Origin: JADGQM01 sp964505935
GTDB taxonomy: Bacteria > Desulfobacterota > Syntrophobacteria > Syntrophobacterales > Syntrophobacteraceae
DNA length: 28,179 bases
Assembly (NCBI GenBank): GCA_964505935.1
Contig: CAZDKX010000023.1
Location: 1-28,179 of the forward strand
Reading direction: 5' to 3'
Positions 23,274-28,179 of this stretch are shown here, one piece after another. Numbering within the stretch: position 1 is the first letter of the stretch; every line of letters starts with the position of its first letter. The position numbers were made by a program, and so were the translations under genes. Under the pieces are notes generated by a model. It was not told the DNA's origin. It saw nothing but the letters and a program-made list of their open reading frames with translations, and searched no databases.

Positions 23274-23328
23274 GACCTCTCCTTTCCCCCGCGCGGTGCT
23301 TCCGAGTCAATTTCCTTGGTGAAGCAAG

Positions 23329-23358
23329 ACAATAGCATATGATAATGAATCTTGTCAA
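23329..23358 (-). promoter_or_regulatory. Putative promoter for the RpiR regulator gene
   Basis: On the minus strand TTGACA (23358-23353), an 18-base spacer and TATTGT (23334-23329) lie about 55 bases upstream of the regulator ATG. Confidence 0.45.
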
Positions 23359-23396
23359 ACAGCAGAACTTTGAGTTGCTCATGATCTGGTGTTTAT

Positions 23397-23426
23397 TTTC
23401 ATATTAGTTTGATATACTTATATAAT
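23397..23426 (+). promoter_or_regulatory. Weak candidate promoter for soxBDA
   Basis: A perfect TATAAT at 23421-23426 lies in an AT-rich stretch upstream of the oxidase operon. Only a poor -35 (TTTCAT, 23397-23402) sits at 18-base spacing, which would fit activation by a regulator. The start is about 140 bases from the soxB ATG. The rest of 23274-23568 shows no gene. Confidence 0.35.
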
Positions 23427-23568
23427 ATGCCATTGTGAGAGATCAGCCTTAAGATTCTTGATGACAACATTCCTTTTCTCTTGACAGCAATCATTATCAC
23501 TGATTTAGTGTCCCTGCTGGCATCATCGTTGTGGGCCAGGAGGCAATGCCGATTCGAGGAGCAGGGCG

Positions 23569-24789
23569 ATGTTTATGAAATCCAGGCGACTTTGGGCTCA
23601 AGCACCCATGGCGACCAGCTACGACGCCGTCATCATCGGCGGGGGGCTCCACGGGCTGGCGGCAGCTTATTTTCTAGCCCGTACCCACGGCATGACCAGG
23701 GTGGCGGTCATCGAAAAGCGCTACCTCGGGTTTGGGGGAGCCGGGCGCAACACGGCCATCGTGCGCGCCAATCAGCGCACCCAGGAGAATCTTCCTTTGT
23801 ACAAGGAAGCCCTGGAGTTGTGGCCGATCCTCACCCGCGAGCTCGATTTCAACCTCATGTTTTACAACTGCGGCAACCTCAACCTGGCCCACAGCGATGC
23901 GGCCATCAAGGCCATGAGGCTCCAGGTGGCCTCGGCCCAGTATCACGGCATCGACAGTTACCTGCTGGACGCCAGGGAGTGCAAGGAGGTGATCCCCGCG
24001 TTGGATATCTCCGAGCGGCCGCGCTATCCCATCTTTGGCGGGATGTACCACCCGCCCGGCGGCATTCTCCGCCACGATGCCGTGGTTTGGGGTCTGGCCA
24101 AGGGGAGCGCCCGGCGGGGCGTTCACCTTCATCAGGGAACAACGGTCACGGGGATTGGGGTGGAGCGGGGCCGGATCGCCTGGGTGGATACCGACCAAGG
24201 ACGCATCAAGACCCCCAGGGTCCTGAATGCCGCCGGCGGGTACGCCGCTGGGCTATCCTCTCAGTTTCTGGGGCAGCGTCTCCCCATCAGTGTGCTCACC
24301 ATTCAGGCCATGGTGACCCAACCGTTGAAGCCCCTGCTTCATCATGTGGTCTCCTCGGGAGCCTATCACTGCTACGCCAACCAGACGCTCAAGGGTGAAA
24401 TTGCCACGGGAGCACACATGGACCCGTGGCCCAACTACACGACCCAGACCACCGCCCACTACATCAAACATCAGGCCGAAGCCGTCACCGAATTCCTGCC
24501 CTGCCTGAAGGGGGTCAGGTTCATGCGCCATTGGGCCGGGCTGGCCGACATGACCCCCGATATGGCCCCCATTATGGACGGCAATCTGCCCGTTGAGGGC
24601 TATTACCTGGACTGCGGCTGGGGATATTTCGGATTCAAGTCCTGCGCGGTGGCCGGCAAGTACATGGCTGAGTACCTGGCCACGGGGAGCTGTCCGGAGC
24701 TTTTGAAGCCGTTCCGCCTCAAGCGTTTCGAGGAACACCGACTGATGGGCGAAACGGCGGCACTGGTGGACTACAGCCCCAACAACTGA
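23569..24789 (+). CDS. soxB: Sarcosine oxidase beta subunit-like FAD-dependent oxidoreductase
   Basis: A 406-residue flavoprotein that oxidises the N-methyl group of sarcosine or a related secondary amine in the heteromeric sarcosine oxidase. The Rossmann FAD motif GGGLHGLAAAYFLARTHG is near residue 22, followed by KRYLGFGGAGRNTAIVRANQ. H169 in RHDAVVWG is at the position that covalently binds FMN in heterotetrameric sarcosine oxidases. The C-terminal DCGWGYFGFKSCAVAGKYMA closes the FAD site. GAGGAGCAGGGCG precedes the chosen ATG; an internal ATG at 23608 would remove 13 residues. First gene of soxBDA, divergent from the RpiR gene. Confidence 0.9.
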   Translation: MFMKSRRLWAQAPMATSYDAVIIGGGLHGLAAAYFLARTHGMTRVAVIEKRYLGFGGAGRNTAIVRANQRTQENLPLYKEALELWPILTRELDFNLMFYNCGNLNLAHSDAAIKAMRLQVASAQYHGIDSYLLDARECKEVIPALDISERPRYPIFGGMYHPPGGILRHDAVVWGLAKGSARRGVHLHQGTTVTGIGVERGRIAWVDTDQGRIKTPRVLNAAGGYAAGLSSQFLGQRLPISVLTIQAMVTQPLKPLLHHVVSSGAYHCYANQTLKGEIATGAHMDPWPNYTTQTTAHYIKHQAEAVTEFLPCLKGVRFMRHWAGLADMTPDMAPIMDGNLPVEGYYLDCGWGYFGFKSCAVAGKYMAEYLATGSCPELLKPFRLKRFEEHRLMGETAALVDYSPNN

Positions 24790-24833
24790 CGAGCTGTCAG
24801 CGGAGAATGGGAAGAAGAGCACGGGAGAAGAGC

Positions 24834-25109
24834 ATGGCGTTGATGATCACCTGTCCCGTTTGCGGCCGTCGCAACGGCTATGAGTTTCGCTACGGCGGCG
24901 AAGACAAAGGGGCCCGGCCGGACCAGGAATCCCTGTCACCCGAGGTCTGGTGCGACTATGTCCACATGAGCGAGTCCAAGCCCGGGGTACAGCGGGAATG
25001 GTGGGTTCACCGCAATGGCTGCGGTTCCTGGTTTACCATTTACCGGGACGTTATGACCAACCTCCAGGTCTTTCCCGGCGAAGAGGAGGCGGCGCCATGT
25101 CAAGATTGA
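24834..25109 (+). CDS. soxD: Sarcosine oxidase delta subunit
   Basis: A 91-residue zinc-binding structural subunit. The start CPVCGRRNGYEFRYGGED gives the first Cys pair, and EWWVHRNGCGSWF gives the His and third Cys that complete the zinc site in SoxD proteins. The tail FTIYRDVMTNLQ matches the family. The ATG at 24834 was chosen over 24807 because GGGAGAAGAGC is directly upstream and the MALMITCPVCG start is family-like. It overlaps soxA by 13 bp. Confidence 0.93.
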   Translation: MALMITCPVCGRRNGYEFRYGGEDKGARPDQESLSPEVWCDYVHMSESKPGVQREWWVHRNGCGSWFTIYRDVMTNLQVFPGEEEAAPCQD

Positions 25110-28015
25110 CGGATTTGCCCACCCTGCGGATTCAACCCGGCATCGCCCGCTCTTTCACCTACCGTAACCGGCCACTGAAAGGCGTGGAGGGCGATACCGT
25201 GGCCACCGCCCTTTTTGCCAACGGGGTCCGCATCTTTGGGAGGAGTTCGAAGTACCACCGCCCTCGAGGGCTCTACAGCCTGGATGGCGAATGTGCCAAT
25301 ACCCTGATGCGCGTGGATGACCTTCCCAACGTCCCGGCTGAGACCGCCCTGCTGACGGAAGGGATGGTGATTGCGCCGCAGAATGTCAAGGGCAGTCCCG
25401 AATTCGACCTCCTGGGGTTTCTGGACGGACTGAGCTGGGCCATGCCCGCCGGCTTCTACTATCGCATGTTCCATCGGCCTGCGTGGGTCTGGCCCAGGAC
25501 CATCGAGCGGATCCGCAGGATGTCCGGCGTGGGCACCCTTTCCCCCGACTTCCGGATGGCAGGTTGTTTTGACGAGATCTACCCGCGAGCCGAGGTCTGC
25601 GTCATCGGTGGGGGGTTGGCAGGCATGGCGGCCGCCCTCGAAGCGGCCAGGCAGGGCCTGCGGGTGGTCCTGCTGGAATCCCGTCCGTGGCTGGGAGGAA
25701 GCTTCGAGTACCGGGTGCGACCAGACGAAGGGGGGCTCCCCTACTACCGCCGCGCGAGGGCGCTGGTCGAAGCGGTCGAGCGGGCGGAAAACATCAGGGT
25801 CTTCACCAATGCTCCCGCCGTCGGCGTTTATAGCGACGGCCTGGTTACCGGCTTTCAGAAGGGCGGCCCGAACCAAGACTTTACGGAAAGATACCTCGAA
25901 ATTCGGGCGGAAAGCGTGGTCGTGGCGACCGGCTGTACCGAACGCCCACTGCTCTTCGATAACAATGAGCGGCCGGGGGTGATGCAAATCGGCTGCGCCC
26001 ACCGGCTGGCCCGCACCTGGGGGCTTTTGCCGGGCAAGACGGCGGTCTTCAGCGTCGGCCAGGACATGGGGCTGGAAGCCGCTGTTGATCTGTTTGATCT
26101 TGGCCTCGAGATCGCCTGCGTGGCCGATATCCGGGAGGACGGGCAGGACCCCCGACTCACGGCAGCGCTCGACCAGCGCGGCATTCCCCTCCTGTGCGGC
26201 TGGGTTGCCAAGAAGGCTCACGGGTGGGGCCGGGTCGGCAAAGTGACCCTGACCTCCATCAACGGCCGGTTCCGCAAGGTGTTTCCGGTCGATACCCTGG
26301 TGGCCTCAGCGGGCTTCACGCCGGCCACCGGGGCCTTGACCCTCGCTCATGCCCAACTCAAATTCGACCTGCACACCGGTTTCTTTCTGCCTTCCTCGCT
26401 GCCTCGAGGGCTTCACGCCACCGGCCGCATGCTGGGCCTGGAGACCCCCGCCGCCATCGAAGCCTCGGGAACCGCCGCCGGCTTGGATGCCGCCGGGGAC
26501 TGCGGGTGCGAAGTCGGTCCCATGCTCAAAGCCATCCGAGACCGGCTTGCTGACCAGTTTCAGCCAGCCAGGGGCACCAAATTTATCATGGCCCCGGGGA
26601 CCGGAAAGAAGACATTCATTTGCTTCGATGAAGACACGACGGTTAAGAACCTCGATCAGGCCATGGCCAAAGGCTTTGATGTTCCCGAACTGATCAAGCG
26701 CTTCACGTCCGCGGGCACCGGTCCGGGTCAGAGCGGGATTCCCGGTCATAACCTGCCCCTCTATGTGGGCGCTTCCTGCCGGTCACCGGTTGCCGCACCC
26801 AAACCGACCACGGTACGAGCGCCCTTGGTGCCGACCCTGCTGGCCACCTACGCGGGCCGTCAGCATGACCTGTGCAAACGCACCCCGGTTCACGAACTGC
26901 AGGTGCGCGATGGCGGCCGCATGGAACGGGTGGGGGTGTGGAAGCGGGCGCGTCGTTTCTCGGGAGATGTCAAATGCCGGGAGGAGATTCTGTGCGTCCG
27001 AACCAACGTCGGCATGCTGGACGGTTCCACCCTCGGCAAGTTTCGGCTCTTCGGGCCGGACGCCCTCAGGGTCCTTCAGCGGGTCTATGTCTCGGACATG
27101 AGCCGGATGGCGGTGGGCCGGGCCAAGTATTCCGCCATGTGCAACGAAGACGGCTGCGTGGCCGATGACGGCGTTATCATCAAAAAGGCGGACAACAACT
27201 ACTACTTCACCGCCTCCACCGCCAGGGCCGGGGTAACGGTAGAGTGGCTCCGCTACCACACCCGCTTCGATGGCTGGGATTTCCGTATCGTCAATCTCAC
27301 CGACGCCTATGGCGTCATCAATCTGGCCGGTCCCCAAGCCAGGGAGGTGCTCGCACGGGTTGCGGACGCGGATGTGAGCAACGAAAGCTTTCCTTATATG
27401 GGCTACCGGGAATTCTCCGTGGGGGGCGTGCCGGTGCGGGCCCTGCGGCTCGGTTTTGTGGGTGAGCTTTCCTACGAACTCCACGTACCCTCTTCCTACA
27501 TGGCCTGCCTATGGGATCTGCTGGCGGAAGCCGGCAAGCCGTTCGGCATCCGCCCCTTCGGCCTGGAAGCGCAGAATGCCCTGAGGCTGGAAAAATGCCA
27601 TCTCATTATCGGGTCCGAATCCGAGCAGCGAACGACCCTGCATGATGTGGGGCTGGGTTTCCTCTGGTGCCGCCACAAACCCGAGGCCAGGACTGTGGGC
27701 GATGCGGCCCTGAGGCATACCGAACACCAGTCGGGGCGCCTCAAGCTGGTCGGCTTTAAAATGGAAGATCCTGAGGCCGCGGCGCCCAGAGACGGATCCC
27801 CTGTTGTGGACGGCAAGATCCGCGGTTACGTTTGCACCTCGCGCCACAGCTACACGCTGAACGAGCCGGTCGGCCTCGCCCTGGTCGAGGAGAGTCTATC
27901 GGCAAAGGGGACCCGGCTTGACATCTATGAAGACGACTGCAACGGGACGCTGATCCATGCCGTGGTTTCGCCAACCCCCTTCTACGATCCCAAGGGTGAG
28001 CGCCTTCGCCTGTAA
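25097..28015 (+). CDS. soxA: Sarcosine oxidase alpha subunit
   Basis: A 972-residue multidomain subunit. Residues 1 to ~95 form the Fer2_4-like domain (GVEGDTVATALFANGVRIFG...YHRPRG) without cluster cysteines, as usual in SoxA. The NAD-binding Rossmann domain begins at A165 (VCVIGGGLAGMAAALEAARQG), with GCTERPLLFDNNERPG in the middle. From about 596 to the end is a GcvT-like tetrahydrofolate-binding domain (VGVWKRARRFSGD, VGMLDGSTLGKFRLFGPDA), which captures the released methyl carbon as methylene-tetrahydrofolate. The ATG at 25097 was chosen because GAGGAGG lies upstream and soxD overlaps; the longer frame is spurious. No gamma subunit follows in the window: the TAA is immediately followed by a palindromic repeat. 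Confidence 0.93.
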   Translation: MSRLTDLPTLRIQPGIARSFTYRNRPLKGVEGDTVATALFANGVRIFGRSSKYHRPRGLYSLDGECANTLMRVDDLPNVPAETALLTEGMVIAPQNVKGSPEFDLLGFLDGLSWAMPAGFYYRMFHRPAWVWPRTIERIRRMSGVGTLSPDFRMAGCFDEIYPRAEVCVIGGGLAGMAAALEAARQGLRVVLLESRPWLGGSFEYRVRPDEGGLPYYRRARALVEAVERAENIRVFTNAPAVGVYSDGLVTGFQKGGPNQDFTERYLEIRAESVVVATGCTERPLLFDNNERPGVMQIGCAHRLARTWGLLPGKTAVFSVGQDMGLEAAVDLFDLGLEIACVADIREDGQDPRLTAALDQRGIPLLCGWVAKKAHGWGRVGKVTLTSINGRFRKVFPVDTLVASAGFTPATGALTLAHAQLKFDLHTGFFLPSSLPRGLHATGRMLGLETPAAIEASGTAAGLDAAGDCGCEVGPMLKAIRDRLADQFQPARGTKFIMAPGTGKKTFICFDEDTTVKNLDQAMAKGFDVPELIKRFTSAGTGPGQSGIPGHNLPLYVGASCRSPVAAPKPTTVRAPLVPTLLATYAGRQHDLCKRTPVHELQVRDGGRMERVGVWKRARRFSGDVKCREEILCVRTNVGMLDGSTLGKFRLFGPDALRVLQRVYVSDMSRMAVGRAKYSAMCNEDGCVADDGVIIKKADNNYYFTASTARAGVTVEWLRYHTRFDGWDFRIVNLTDAYGVINLAGPQAREVLARVADADVSNESFPYMGYREFSVGGVPVRALRLGFVGELSYELHVPSSYMACLWDLLAEAGKPFGIRPFGLEAQNALRLEKCHLIIGSESEQRTTLHDVGLGFLWCRHKPEARTVGDAALRHTEHQSGRLKLVGFKMEDPEAAAPRDGSPVVDGKIRGYVCTSRHSYTLNEPVGLALVEESLSAKGTRLDIYEDDCNGTLIHAVVSPTPFYDPKGERLRL

Positions 28016-28049
28016 CTGGATTCCCGCCACAAACGTGCGGGAATGACGT
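28016..28049. repeat. Dispersed palindrome directly after soxA
   Basis: CTGGATTCCCGC-CACAAACGT-GCGGGAATGACG begins at the first base after the soxA stop. The perfect 8-bp stem (ATTCCCGC/GCGGGAAT) could end the soxBDA transcript. Same family as the elements at 76, 11990 and 12157. Confidence 0.75.
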
Positions 28050-28106
28050 TTCGTGATGATGGTCACTTTATGCTGTGGTGTTGTACTTAGGATAGAAAGT
28101 GCATTG

Positions 28107-28179
28107 CACTGGGAGCGGCTTTACCGCCGCGAGTAACGCCCCCAACGCGGCTGGGAAGCCGCAGCCACGGTACGATGAG
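28107..28179. repeat. REP-like inverted pair at the window edge
   Basis: CTGGGAGCGGCTTTACCGCCGCGA (28109-28132, given here as two adjoining parts: CTGGGAGCGGCT and TTACCGCCGCGA) is followed by a perfect hairpin GCGGCT-GGGA-AGCCGC at 28147-28162 in opposite orientation. The form resembles paired REP/BIME elements. It may continue beyond the window. No gene is seen in 28050-28179. Confidence 0.55.

Noticed and set aside
23481..24398. A 305-codon plus-strand frame overlapping soxB
   Set aside because: It lies in another frame of soxB, is rich in Arg, Gly, Pro and His as expected of an alternate frame in GC-rich DNA, and has no recognisable domain.
25100..26221. A 373-codon minus-strand frame opposite soxA
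   Set aside because: Antisense shadow of a well-supported gene with no family-like sequence.

Overview
The window is a GC-rich (roughly 60%) bacterial chromosome segment. Gene content includes a FecCD-type importer with a radical SAM partner, a cytoplasmic molybdopterin oxidoreductase, a PreP-like M16 protease, tandem small heat-shock proteins and a DUF1638 protein. Together with dispersed palindromic repeats this suggests an anaerobic Desulfobacterota/deltaproteobacterial-grade organism (Syntrophobacteria-like). That assignment is inference; no rRNA, tRNA or phylogenetic marker is present.

Layout. (1) 25-539 (-): small unknown gene, apparently frameshifted, whose 3' end runs into a dispersed palindrome. 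(2) 583-5272 (-): compact four-gene operon reading ATPase, permease, periplasmic binding protein, then a radical SAM enzyme whose C-terminus resembles half of the binding protein. This is one of the two most unusual loci. (3) 5533-7081 (+): type II restriction-modification pair with overlapping genes. (4) 7375-8166 (+): DUF169 protein, tail-to-tail with (5) 8187-9773 (-), a P5C-dehydrogenase-like aldehyde dehydrogenase, which diverges from (6) 10264-11886 (+), a GapN-type non-phosphorylating glyceraldehyde-3-phosphate dehydrogenase. The 490-bp gap between the two dehydrogenases holds a palindrome, a good sigma70-type promoter and a possible small ORF. (7) 11990-12237: inverted palindromic repeats between convergent genes. 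(8) 12278-14365 (-): molybdopterin oxidoreductase without Tat signal or partner subunits. (9) 14699-17632 (+): M16C/PreP-like protease behind a leader with two hairpins. (10) 17739-18663 (+): two Hsp20 genes with a promoter/operator and a terminator. (11) 18774-18980 (-): small unknown gene, then a repeat-rich spacer. (12) 19377-22187 (+): DUF1638 fused to a HyuA-type ASKHA ATPase. (13) 22401-23273 (-): RpiR-family regulator, divergent from (14) 23569-28015 (+), soxB-soxD-soxA of a sarcosine-oxidase-type enzyme. No gamma-subunit gene follows within the window; the soxA stop is immediately followed by a palindromic repeat and then a REP-like pair.

How the parts may work together. The operon in (2) looks like uptake of a metal chelate or corrinoid-like ligand coupled to a cytoplasmic radical SAM enzyme that may sense, bind or process the same ligand. 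Genes in (12)-(14) look like an N-methyl amino acid (sarcosine-like) catabolic locus with its own RpiR regulator. The HyuA-type ATPase could supply an upstream hydantoin-cleaving step, as in the N-methylhydantoin route of creatinine breakdown, or could activate a corrinoid methyltransferase; the sequence alone does not decide. The remaining genes are ordinary central-metabolism and stress functions interspersed with dispersed repeats.
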